Shown: positions 12,801 through 22,296 of the stretch, one piece after another
Position numbering within the stretch: position 1 is the first letter of the stretch
Layout: every line of letters begins with the position of its first letter
Assembly (NCBI GenBank): GCA_009746045.1
Contig: RPFO01000002.1
Coordinates: 2,005,506-2,069,505, forward strand
From: Mesostigma viride
Lineage: Eukaryota; Streptophyta; Mesostigmatophyceae; Mesostigmatales; Mesostigmataceae
Length of the DNA: 64,000 nt
Direction of reading: 5' to 3'
Program-made: the position numbers and the translations under genes
Notes under the pieces: generated by a model
What the model saw: only the letters and a program-made list of their open reading frames with translations
The model's database searches: none
Told to the model about the DNA's origin: nothing

Positions 12801-15800
12801 GGGGGGGCAGAGGGGGGGAAGCAGGGGGGCATCAAACGCGGGTGGGGAGCGGCACAAGTGTTTGGACAACCGTGTGTTGTGGGCGAAACTCATACCCTTG
12901 GCACATCGTTTGATGAGCCCACACGCCTGCCGAGCGTGAGCTTACCGAGCACGAGAGTGAGTCGCAGCCTGGCAGCAGCGAACAAGGCACGTTCCCGCGG
13001 CCATCCGTGCCCGATGGTTGACCCCAAGTGGCAGGGGCAAGCGTGGTAGAAAGGGTTGAAGAAGAGCGCTCGTGCCAGGCATGTAGGAGAAACGTAGTGA
13101 CGATGAGGGAACAGCAACAATAAGCATTCTCTTTAGGGAAGGGCGAGATGTTCACGCACATGTTAGAATAACAAACAGGTTTATGCATACTATAAAAATT
13201 ATCCGCTTGATTCCAAGGAGATCTTCCTGTAAAGTTCTTAGCGAAGCATTTCCATACAACAAATGCCGCCATACGTGCACACTGTACAGCTGCTGCCCCA
13301 AAGCCCCCTGTTTGCATCGTGTTGTCGTGTTTGTGAACGAGCAACCTGACCTCAACGCCACCCTCAACGTCAATCTTCGGGACGGATGGTTGGCATCAAA
13401 CCTGTGCAATATAAGCACGCGCTTTTCAAAAGCAAACCCAGCCAATCCACTGGACAAAGCTATGTGCGCCAGGTGGAAGGCGTTCCTCTCACAGCTAACG
13501 GTCACGCCCACACGCGGAAAAAAAGCAGCGACAGATGCAAGACCTTGCCACCATATCTGCTGGGCCTAACCAGATGCACATAAATGGCCCTTGCCATACC
13601 GGGAGCTTTTCCACACAACCACTCCACCAGCTTCAATACCTGCAGGCGATTTACCCGACTCTGCACCATTACCACGACCAGCAAATGCAGCTTCCCATAC
13701 TTTTACCAAAAAAGGACAAGAATGCAAATGTTTCTCTGCCTCCTGAACGGCCAGGCGCAGCTCAATCCAAACAGGAGCAGACAAGATAGCCTGGCACAAC
13801 CAGGCCGCAGCAGGCAGGTCCAGGCAAGACTCAGGGCAAGGACTGGCTCGGCAGTTGGGAAACTGGTAAAAGTTTGGCCAAATTCACTTGCAACTTCAAT
13901 TAAAACAGCATACAGCACTGGATTCGAAAGATTCTGCTGAACCCAATACACCACCCCTTCAAGTCAAGCGGGCATGTACTGGCAAGCGCTGCATGCTCTC
14001 ACCAACTTTGACCCCACTTTATTCACGAAATAAATTAAGAAAAGAAATAATTTAGGAAAGAAAAAAAGCATGACCTAAAAGTGGAGGGGTAGACATGGGG
14101 AACAGAGCGATGCAACATGTTAAACAGGAGAGCTCAAACAATCAGGCGGCAGCAGCACCAGCAACCGCAGCAAATACTGTCGTCAACAGGAACAAGGTTG
14201 TCTTCTGTGTCTAAGCAGCTGCTCGCACTCTCGCTTGACCACTATGGACGACAGGATGCACACGCAGGTAACGGCTACAGGGCGGCAGGGACAATTGATT
14301 CCCAATGCTAGCACACGCACCGTGGTCAAACAGCTCTCCCAGTGGTGACGAGGAGTTGGTGCGCCGGGCCTGCTTGCCGTCAACCGCATCAAACGTCTGC
14401 CCGTGATGTCCACCACACAAGCGCGAGGCAGGATGCCGTGGAAAGGACAGCACAACACAGGGGGATTTGGGGGGCAAAGAGACCGCCATTCACAGATAAG
14501 CTTGGCAACATGTCAGAAATGCCAAGGCTCGTGACGTAGTTGGGTCCCTCAAGCACAGCAAGACCGTGCTGCAATAACTTGTCCCTGCAGTTGACATCCG
14601 GCATACATGCTATCATATATGTGGTAATTCTGCATAACAAGAAACATTTCCAGTGGTGGCTGCAAAGATGCCAATCTGTGACTTCATACTTGGCAGGATT
14701 CCTTTACGGAGCAGAATGCCAACCCAGGTGACATTCCGAGCGCAACCCAGGTGCTGTTCCAAGAGCAAGCAAGTTCTATACAGGAACCATCGTACAATCA
14801 AGACATGGGTGCAATTGCTAGCATCATGCAGCGCCATGGATGCGGTCACGCATCTCTTCCACCGGGCTTGTCATCCATCACTGGGCAGACTGGCTGGCAC
14901 ATTATCCTCACGCTCGTGGTCATCGCCACGCAGTGCTGCGCCACCAACATCAAAGGTCTGCACTTGGCTGACAAGCCGAAGATGCAACCCTTCTGCACAG
15001 GCAGCCTGTGGTGCTGATCTCCTCCGATGCCTGCCCACACACACGAACCCATCCAAGCTGCCACGACCATCATGGCTGACATATGCATTGTGGTGTATGC
15101 GAGCATTGCGCGGTGGCCGCTAAGCCTTCCAAACTACAGCACACAGCCCTGCCTCCAGATCGGGGATAGCGCCTCCATTACACTGAGTGCACACCCACCT
15201 GGACAGATCAACTATATGAATAAAGCCTGGCCATAGAATCCACGAAAGCACCGCCGAAAGAAACTATGTAATCCCGCGAGCCATAGCCAACACACAGGCA
15301 TCAGCTGCAGCTGGGGAGCACCCACCCACCCACCCACCCACCCACCCACCCACCCACCCACCCACCCACCCACCCACCCACCCACCCACCCACCCACCCA
15401 CCCACCCACCCACCCACCCACCCACCCACCCACCCACCCACCCACCACCCCCACCCACCCACCCACCCACCCACCCACCACCCACCCACCCACCCACCCA
15501 CCCACCCACCCACCCACCCACCCACCCACCCACCCACCCACCCACCCATCCACCCACCCAATGAGCTGGTCAGTGGCAAGCAAGTTGAGCAATCGCAGGT
15601 GGGTGCATCCACTGTAAGCTTGGTACAGGAAGAGCAGGATGGGATGGAAGAGGCAACGCCCACGGATCTGTACTTGTTGAGGAACAGTGATCAGAACCTA
15701 TTCTTACCTGGTACAGGAAGAGCAGGATGGCGTGCAGCAGGTAGACGATGCGGGGCGACTCCTCGCGCAGGTTGGGGGAGAACCACTGCCGTGGCGAGGA

Positions 15801-18800
15801 CGGCACAAGGGGCCGAGGACGGCACAAGGGGCCGAAGACGGCACAAGGGGCCGAGGACGGCACAAGGGGCCGAGGACGGCACAAGGGGCCGAGGACGGCA
15901 CAAGGGGCCGAGGACGGCACAAGGGGCCGAGGACGGCACAAGGGGCCGAGGACGGCACAAGGGGCCGAGGACGGCACAAGGGGCCGAGGACGGCACAAGG
16001 GGCCGAGGACGGCACAAGGGGCCGAGGACGGCACAAGGGGAGCACAACATTGGCAGGGCCCACAAAGGGGAATGTGGCAGAGATGCCATACGGAGGAGGT
16101 GGCGAGGGACGGCAAGAGAAACCCAAAGGTAAACAACGGCAGGTGCCGCAGAACCACAGATGCGAGCACAAGCAAACATGCGCCAACGCGTGACCAGGTT
16201 CATCCACCGGGTAACCCGCCCGCAGTCACCAGGATGCATGGCTCAACCGCTGCGGAGGACGTTGCGGACGATAGACCTGGCAAGAGGGTCTGCGTGCCGG
16301 AAAGCAAACGATTCTGTGATAATTTTCCAACATCCAGAAAAAAACGAACGCAAACTCCCACCAGCAAGGCCTTGACTAACAATTAAAAGTCCACCCCGCG
16401 GCCGTCATATCCCACGCCTGCACACAGACAGCAGTGCCCCATCCTGCTACCAGCATTTGAAAAACGGTGCCCTTATAGCTTCAAACTATGCAAAACATAT
16501 AAGCCTGCACTAAGTGCAAACCAACCCTGCCACCGCCCGACCCGCACCTGCGCCTCAAGGCCCCAACTTCAGTACCCGACATCATGCGATAACCCCATGC
16601 AGATAGTACAGAAAGGTCCCACGCCGGCCACTTGCAGGAGGTGAGGAGGTGCATCAAACCCAGCTTTATTCCGTGAGCAAATACTGCGTACAGAAATTAA
16701 ATCCCGGAAGGAAAATGACATGCTGCGTAAAAGTGCCATGGCAGGCAGCAACAAAAGGGCTTGATGCGCAGGGAGGGAGGGAGGAAGGGAGGGAGGGAGG
16801 GAGGGAGGGAGGAGGGAGGGAGGGAGGGAGGGAGGGAGGGAGGGAGGGAGGGAGGGAGGGAGGGAGGGAGGGAGGGAGGGAGGGAGGGAGGGAGGGAGGG
16901 AGGGAGGGAGGGAGGGAGGGAGGGAGGGAGGGAGGGAGGAGGGAGGGAGGGAGGGAGGGAGGAGGGAGGGAGGGAGGGAGGGAGGGAGGGAGGGAGGGAG
17001 GGAGGGAGGGAGGGAGGGAGGGAGGGAGGAGGGAGGGAGGGAGGGAGGGAGGGAGGGAGGGAGGGAGGGAGGGAGGGAGGAGGGAGGGAGGGAGGGAGGG
17101 AGGGAGGGAGGGGGAGGGAGGGAGGGAGGGAGGGAGGGAGGGAGGAGGGAGGGAGGGAGGGAGGGAGGAGAGGGAGGAGGGAGGGAGGGAGGGAGGAGGG
17201 AGGGAGGGAGGGAGGGAGGGAGGGAGGGAGGAGGGAGGGAGGGAGGGAGGGAGGGAGGGAGGGAGGGAGGGAGGAGGGAGGGAGGGAGGGAGGAGGGAGG
17301 GAGGGAGGGAGGGAGGGAGGGAGGGAGGGAGGGAGGGAGGAGGGAGGAGGGGAGAGGGAGGGAGGGAGGGAGGGAGGGAGGGAGGGAGGAGGGAGGGAGG
17401 GAGGGAGGAGGGAGGGAGGGAGGAGGGAGGAGGGAGGGAGGGAGGGAGGAGGGAGGGAGGAGGGAGGAGGGAGGGAGGAGGAGGAGGGAGGGAGGGAGGG
17501 AGGAGGGAGGAGGGAGGGAGGGAGGGAGGAGGAGGGAGGGAGGGAGGGAGGGAGGGAGGAGGGAGGGAGGGAGGGAGGGAGGGAGGAGGGAGGGAGGGGA
17601 GGGAGGGAGGGAGGGAGGGAGGGAGGGAGGGAGGGAGGAGGGAGGGAGGGGGGAGGAGGGAGGGAGGGAGGGAGGGAGGGAGGGAGGGAGGGAGGGAGGG
17701 AGGAGGGAGGGAGGGAGGAGGGAGGAGGGGGGAGGGAGGGAGGGAGGAGGGAGGGAGGGAGGGAGGGAGGGAGGGAGGAGGGAGGGAGGGAGGAGGAGGG
17801 AGGGAGGAGGGAGGGAGGAGGGAGGAGGGAGGGAGGGAGGGAGGGAGGGAGGGAGGGAGGGAGGGAGGAGGGAGGGAGGGAGGGAGGGAGGGAGGGAGGA
17901 GGGAGGGAGGGAGGAGGGAGGGAGGGAGGGAGGGAGGAGGGAGGGAGGAGGAGGAGGGAGGGAGGGAGGAGGGAGGGAGGGAGGGAGGAGGGAGGAGGGA
18001 GGGAGGGAGGGAGGGAGGGAGGGAGGGAGGGAGGGAGGGAGGGAGGGAGGGAGGGAGGAGGGAGGGAGGAGGGAGGGAGAGGGAGGAGGAGGGAGGGAGG
18101 GAGGGAGGGAGGGAGGGAGGAGGGAGGGAGGGGGAGGGAGGAGGGAGGGAGGGAGGAGGGAGGGAGGGAGGGAGGGAGGGAGGGAGGGAGGGAGGGAGGG
18201 AGGGAGGAGGGAGGAGGGAGGGAGGGAGGGAGGGAGGGAGGGAGGGAGGGAGGGAGGGAGGGAGGGAGGGAGGGAGGAGGGAGGGAGGGAGGGAGGGAGG
18301 AGGGGAGGGAGGGAGGGAGGGAGGGAGGGAGGGAGGGAGGAGGGAGGGAGGGAGGGAGGGAGGGAGGGAGGGAGGGAGGGAGGGAGGGAGGGAGGGAGGG
18401 AGGGAGGGAGGGAGGAGGGAGGGGAGGGAGGGAGGGAGGGAGGGAGGAGGGAGGGAGGAGGGAGGGAGGGAGGGAGGGAGGGAGGGAGCCGGGAGGGAGG
18501 GAGGGAGGGAGCCGGGAGGGAGCGAAATGAGAAACCTGCGAACTGAGGGAGAGACTCACCGCCGCCATGCCGCAGGAGAGGAGCACGAAGGAGAAGCCGA
18601 TCAGCGTGATCTGTGGCAGGGACTCAAGTGACAGCGCAGGGTGCCCATCCAGGAATCCATTGATGGTGGCGAGATCGTCACGGTGAGGAGTGGTGATGTG
18701 GCATGCTGACAGGGTACTGTAGGTCCTTTGCAGAGCAAGCATGCCTAAGGCGCCTTCTACAAAGGCCCCACAACTTCATGAACAACGTCAGTAAGCATGG

Positions 18801-21417
18801 GACGGCGCACTATCATCCCTGCAGAGAATGTCTGCTCCTGGTAGCGTTACCTGGTTCTCCATTACCATGTAGTTGGCAGCACTAAGCTCAAGCACGGGTG
18901 CTAGCATTAAGCATGCCTACGTACAAGAGAGAGACGAAGGGCGAAGTGCTTCCATCAGGATAGCAGCAGTGAGACACATGTAAAATTTGACATGTAAGCG
19001 TGCCCGGTGGCATTTAGCGCACGTGGCGTACCGGTAACACCCTGCGACAACCCGCATGAGCCACCTACACTACAAATGGAGCAGCTGCGCAGGTCGCGAC
19101 GGCAGAAAGAGCACACTACGGCGGCGCTATCAATACATATCCACAAGCAAAGTCTGCAAGCTCATCCGTCTCTCACGTATGCCCGCCCTGCCCCGGGTGG
19201 TGCACAGCCCCCCAACCCCCGCCCTGGCCCTGATCCTGGAAGCCATGTTCTAGGGTCCAGGGCATCCGATGAAACAGAATCATCAATTGAAGCAAAATGT
19301 GTTCAATAGAACGAATGATGAGCCACCCACCAGGTTCGGCCTGCAGACCACCCAGCGAGCCGCCCCCGTCCATGATGCATGCATGGCGGCGATCCAACAG
19401 CAAGAAGCGCGGGGGGAATGCGGGGCATATCAATAAGCCAGCCACATCCTGCTGCGCATGCAACCGAGAGGGCACACACCGGCCACGCTGTCCAAGAGTT
19501 GGGGGAGGCACAAGGTGGAAACGCACCATGCATGCTGGCTTATATGTACACCTACACACCCGATGTTGCCTCCTCCTTGGAAGCACCACAACATGGCACG
19601 GATGAGTGGCACCACGTTGCATGCTGGCAGGCAGGCAGGCCACATCCACAGGCTTGGGCACGACACCGCGGCTGGACTCGACCGCCACAAGGAGTGCCAT
19701 TACCAACAACAACAAGCACTCTTCCCCGAGCTTGACACACCCACCCAGGGATACTACAGTGCCCTACCCTGCCCTGCCCTGCCCTGCCCTGCCCTGCCCT
19801 GCCCTGCCCTGCCCTGCCCTGCTCTGCCCTGCCCTGCCCTGCCCTGCCCTGCCCTGCCCTGCCCTGCCCTCCCTGCCCTGCCCTGCCCTGCCCTGCCCTG
19901 CCCTGCCCTGCCCTGCCCTGCCCTGCCCTGCCCTGCCCTGCCCTGCCCTGCCCTGCCCTGCCCTGCCCTGCCCTGCCCTGCCCTGCCCTGCCCTGCCCTG
20001 CCCTGCCCTGCCCTGCCCTGCCCTGCCCTGCCCTGCCCTGCCCTGCCCTGCCCTGCCCTGCCCTGCCCTGCCCTGCCCTGCCCTGCCCTGCCCTGCCCTG
20101 CCCTGCCCTGCCCTGCCCTGCCCTGCCCTGCCCTGCCCTGCCCTGCCCTGCCCTGCCCTGCCCTGCCCTGCGCTTCCCCGCCCCGCCCCGCCCCGCCCCG
20201 CCCTGCCCTGCCCTGCCCTGCCCTGCCCTGCCCTGCCCTGCCCTGCCCTGCCCTGCCCTGCCCTGCCCTGCCCTGCCCTGCCCTGCCCTGCCCTGCCCTG
20301 CCCTGCCCTGCCCTGCCCTGCCCTGCCCTGCCCTGCCCTGCCCTGCCCTGCCCTGCCCTGCCCTGCCCTGCCCTGCCCTGCGCTTCCCCGCCCCGCCCCG
20401 CCCCGCCCCGCCCTGCCCTGCCCTGCCCTGCCCTGCCCTGCCCTGTTGACAAGCTTGACAGCATCAGCGGTTCACTCGATGTTTACATCATCATTTAGCG
20501 CAAAAATTTGATGTGCATGACAGAACCACCTCATCCGCCCATCCGCCGTGACTGCCCTCGTCCATCGTGGCATCAACCAAAGCACACGTCAACTGCCCAA
20601 CAAGGGAGGAAATAGGCTCCCTGCAATTGAGGTGTACCTCAACCACATGAGTAGCATGTCCACAGCTACAAGTGGCATGAACAGACCGCCCTGGCTACCT
20701 TGGTTCCAGAATATATAATAGAAAACCGCCATGCACTGCATATTTGCTGCTGTTAAAAACTACAAACCATTTAGAAAATCCCGACAAGAAGCAGACTACA
20801 TCGAGTTAAAACAATAAGATCCTACGCAATCCAGTGCGTTGGAAGGCAAAGCTGGGGGAAACCCCCCAAGATCCCGCAGCAATTTTTAAAAATTTCGCAA
20901 CGTCCATACATGACACGGGTATAGGAGCTTAAATTAAAAAACATAAGCCAGAACCCCTGTCCTAATTCGCGGAGGACTACCGTGAATGACTAATATTCCA
21001 GAACAAAAGCAAAAGCAAACCTGCACGACGGTAGGTGCGGACTTGAGACAGGTACCATCTCATCACCACCTAGTTTCATGTCTACTATGAGATTGCAACG
21101 ACTATATCGGCGACCGCAGCCGAACACATACCAGGAACCATGCTATACGAAGTAACGAAAGTTAGTCTAGATGACCGATAGGTTGTGCAAACGACTTGCT
21201 AGACGTTGTATCACGGAGATACGAGCATTTCCTAATCTACTGTCTATGCGCAATCACTTGTGGGGGCGTGTACTCACGCTAGCCACATTGGAAAGAAGCG
21301 CACGATGTATGTCCAATAAGGTTGGAAAATGTATTTGGCCATCAGCGATTTGTCCACACCGCTGTACTTGTAACGCCGCAGGCAGTCCATCCCATGCTTC
21401 CCTATGAAGACCCCCAT
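3781..21417 (-). CDS. AAPT1: CDP-choline/ethanolamine aminoalcohol phosphotransferase (AAPT), 16 exons
   Basis: Final step of the Kennedy pathway: transfers phosphocholine or phosphoethanolamine from the CDP-alcohol to diacylglycerol in ER/Golgi membranes. Exons on the minus strand: 21417-21278, 19340-19331, 18610-18560, 15785-15708, 14396-14321, 12968-12946, 12436-12324, 11169-11075, 10452-10384, 9412-9340, 8317-8213, 7305-7221, 6687-6625, 5576-5515, 4592-4540, 3857-3781. All phases agree and the joined product is 390 residues, about the size of plant AAPT. The start is [20 protein letters not shown], as in plants. The CDP-alcohol phosphotransferase motif DG-x2-AR-x8-G-x3-D-x3-D is complete: D99 G100, A103 R104, G113, D117, D121. 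Later conserved blocks include [18 protein letters not shown] and [12 protein letters not shown]. About nine hydrophobic segments are visible. Plant relatives continue a few residues past the final HCFR, so a further exon is possible. Confidence 0.93.
4450..4592 (-). repeat. 45-bp tandem triplication of AAPT exon 15 end plus donor
   Basis: Exon 15 ([17 protein letters not shown]) ends at 4,540 with a GTAAGC donor. Its last part and donor then repeat twice more with a period of 45 bp, ending at GTGAGC donors after 4,495 and 4,450. Because 45 is a multiple of three, all three donors have the same phase, and use of the later ones would add 15 or 30 residues in frame. The only amino-acid changes visible between copies are the linker Lys/Glu and one Tyr-to-Asp. 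Confidence 0.92.
4593..5514 (-). other. AAPT intron between exons 14 and 15
   Basis: Intron DNA. It includes a C homopolymer at about 4,912-4,926. I see no further exon, since exon 14 (phase 2) joins exon 15 directly as an Asn codon. Confidence 0.7.
6052..6412. repeat. 24-bp minisatellite in an AAPT intron, split by a retroposon
   Basis: Units built on CACGCCCCCTTCCTATTCCT repeat about three times at 6,052-6,130 and about seven times at 6,256-6,412. The gap of 125 bp is an inserted short element with a target duplication. The array lies in the intron between AAPT exons 13 and 14. Confidence 0.9.
6131..6255 (-). mobile_element. short retroposon with 10-bp target duplication
   Basis: The 125-bp insert is flanked by perfect CCTTCTGCAT copies at 6,121-6,130 and 6,256-6,265. 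It begins on the plus strand with (TAAAT)n and then ATAACATGCCTCCGTGGGGA. It is related to LINE 3' ends at 29,050, 32,075 and 34,665. In minus orientation it is a truncated 3' end with an (ATTTA)n tail, as expected for target-primed insertion. Confidence 0.75.
8386..8728. repeat. 7-bp GGGAGCA / GGGGGCA minisatellite
   Basis: Blocks of GGGAGCA and GGGGGCA units form an array of about 340 bp in the intron between AAPT exons 10 and 11. The two unit types form homogeneous runs: GGGAGCA at both ends and GGGGGCA in the middle. Long open frames here, rich in Pro-Ala-Pro-Cys or Gly-Gln-Gly, are artefacts of the repeat. Confidence 0.95.
11236..11463. repeat. (CCCA)n microsatellite, AAPT intron 7
   Basis: A CCCA tetranucleotide array of about 228 bp lies between AAPT exons 7 and 8. 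On the transcribed RNA it reads (UGGG)n, which could form G-quadruplexes. Confidence 0.95.
12946..12968 (-). other. 23-nt microexon carrying the last catalytic Asp of AAPT
   Basis: On the minus strand this 23-nt exon is bounded by CCAG and GTAAGC. It completes a Gly codon and encodes CDSLSCS. Its Asp is the fourth and last Asp of the DG-x2-AR-x8-G-x3-D-x3-D motif (D121). The phases (1 in, 0 out) match exons 5 and 7 exactly, and the family has CD[AS] at this place. Confidence 0.9.
15319..15560. repeat. (CCCA)n microsatellite, AAPT intron 4
   Basis: A second CCCA array of about 240 bp, with two single-unit interruptions (CCACCCCC near 15,445 and CCACCACC near 15,478). It lies between AAPT exons 4 and 5. 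Confidence 0.95.
15621..15733 (-). repeat. partial duplication of AAPT exon 4 3' end
   Basis: The exon 4 end (plus-strand TGGTACAGGAAGAGCAGGAT at 15,709-15,728) occurs again at 15,621-15,640, 88 bp downstream in gene sense, inside the intron. The copy has lost the GTAAGA donor, reading CCAAGCTTAC instead. Confidence 0.85.
15791..16040. repeat. 19-bp minisatellite abutting AAPT exon 4
   Basis: About 13 copies of a 19-bp unit containing GGCCGAGGACGGCACAAG. The array begins only a few bases from the exon 4 splice acceptor at 15,786-15,788, so in the transcript it ends directly at the branch-point and polypyrimidine region of intron 3. Confidence 0.93.
16770..18531. repeat. 1.76-kb (GGGA)n polypurine tract
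   Basis: An almost pure purine run of GGGA units, with GGA and GA length variants scattered through it, fills most of AAPT intron 3 and ends about 30 bp from exon 3. In the transcript it is a polypyrimidine (UCCC)n run. The 589- to 681-codon open frames across it are repeat artefacts. Confidence 0.97.
18611..19330 (-). other. AAPT intron 2
   Basis: Intron between the 10-nt microexon and exon 3. I see no further exon or repeat. The acceptor is CTGCCACAG just upstream of the ATC that starts exon 3. Confidence 0.7.
19331..19340 (-). other. 10-nt microexon of AAPT
   Basis: On the minus strand the sequence is CTGCAG, then the ten bases GCCGAACCTG, then the donor GTGGGT. The first base completes an Ala codon begun by exon 1 (phase 2) and the rest encodes Pro-Asn-Leu. 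This restores the conserved W-L-A-P-N-L-I-T-L block of the family between exon 1 (ends MWL plus GC) and exon 3 (starts ITLIGF). Without it the reading frame breaks. Confidence 0.85.
19760..20447. repeat. (CCCTG)n pentanucleotide array
   Basis: About 685 bp of CCCTG units in AAPT intron 1. Two identical interruption blocks (CGCTTCCCC followed by CCCCG units) sit at about 20,170-20,200 and 20,381-20,411, 211 bp apart. This shows that a block of about 211 bp was itself duplicated. Long Ala-Leu-Pro-Cys-Pro frames are artefacts. Confidence 0.96.
20448..21277 (-). other. AAPT intron 1, non-repetitive part
   Basis: AT-richer intron sequence between exon 1 (donor GTGAGT at 21,277-21,272) and the CCCTG array. 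No other exon or element recognised. Confidence 0.6.
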
Positions 21418-22296
21418 CGAAGCTAAAATATATTACGAGGGCCGCCTGCGGCAAAATCTATGAAAAGGAAGGGGCGGCTTTTTGTCCGGTTCGACGTGAA
21501 TACAGGCACCAGCCTCACAAAGTTACGACTTTTGACACTGCGCGTCCCTCATGCTTGAAACAGTTTGTCCGACATGTTTGTCGTGCACGCAGAAACAGGC
21601 CTTTTGGCGCGAGCTGTGCTCAGTGCCAAGTTCCCGCGCCGCGCCGCAGCGGCCAGAAAACGCGCGCAAACAGACATTGCCAAGCTACTACCTAGTACAA
21701 CTAGTAGGCCAAAGAGCTCCGTTCACGGGCTCGTATCGTGATGATCGTGCATTATTATTACGCAATAATATACTGTAAGCAGCTTGCTTGCCTCACAACT
21801 CACAAGTAATGTTTGACAGGTTTTGCAATACAGTATATACATGTCTATTCGGCCTCAACAATCAACATCTCAATGTTTTGGCCCTTCATTTGCCACGCGT
21901 CCCCACTCCCCACTCCCCAGTCGCGGTGGAGGCTCCAATGTCGGAGGTTATTTTTGACTGGTATTTGACTAGTATTTGACTTCTTTTAAACTTGTTTTTT
22001 CTTTCACGAGCTTCACCTCTTTACATTTTTAGAGGATGGATCATCTGCGTGGTCAACTCCAGGTCAAGAAGTTCGGTCGTGCTGCGCGCATGGTTATGTG
22101 CGCTTTCCATCGCCGTACTTAAGTCACGCCCTTTCTGATAAGCGATGAGGCCAAGACAAGGATACTTATTAACGACGTGTGGTGATAGTTATTGGGTGTA
22201 CACCGTCCGAAATTTCAGCACAGGCTGGTGCAGCCCCTTGTGAAAGCTGCATTTTTTCTCAACCTTCCATGCTATTTCGGATTGCGTGACGTTATC
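21418..22296. promoter_or_regulatory. divergent intergenic region between AAPT and the GT29 gene
   Basis: The AAPT start codon (21,417, minus) and the GT29 start codon (22,297, plus) are 879 bp apart and point away from each other. The interval must hold both 5' untranslated regions and promoters. I see no convincing TATA box or repeated operator. A G-rich patch and the palindromic TTATTATTACGCAATAATA at about 21,751-21,769 are the only notable local structures. Confidence 0.5.

Noticed and set aside
16649-18742. Open reading frames of 589-681 codons on both strands, rich in Gly/Arg/Glu or Pro/Ser/Leu.
   Set aside because: They follow the (GGGA)n tract, which contains no stop codon in any frame. 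Only the short end that overlaps AAPT exon 3 is coding.
19458-20511. 300- to 346-codon Ala-Leu-Pro-Cys-Pro frames.
   Set aside because: Translation of the (CCCTG)n array in AAPT intron 1.
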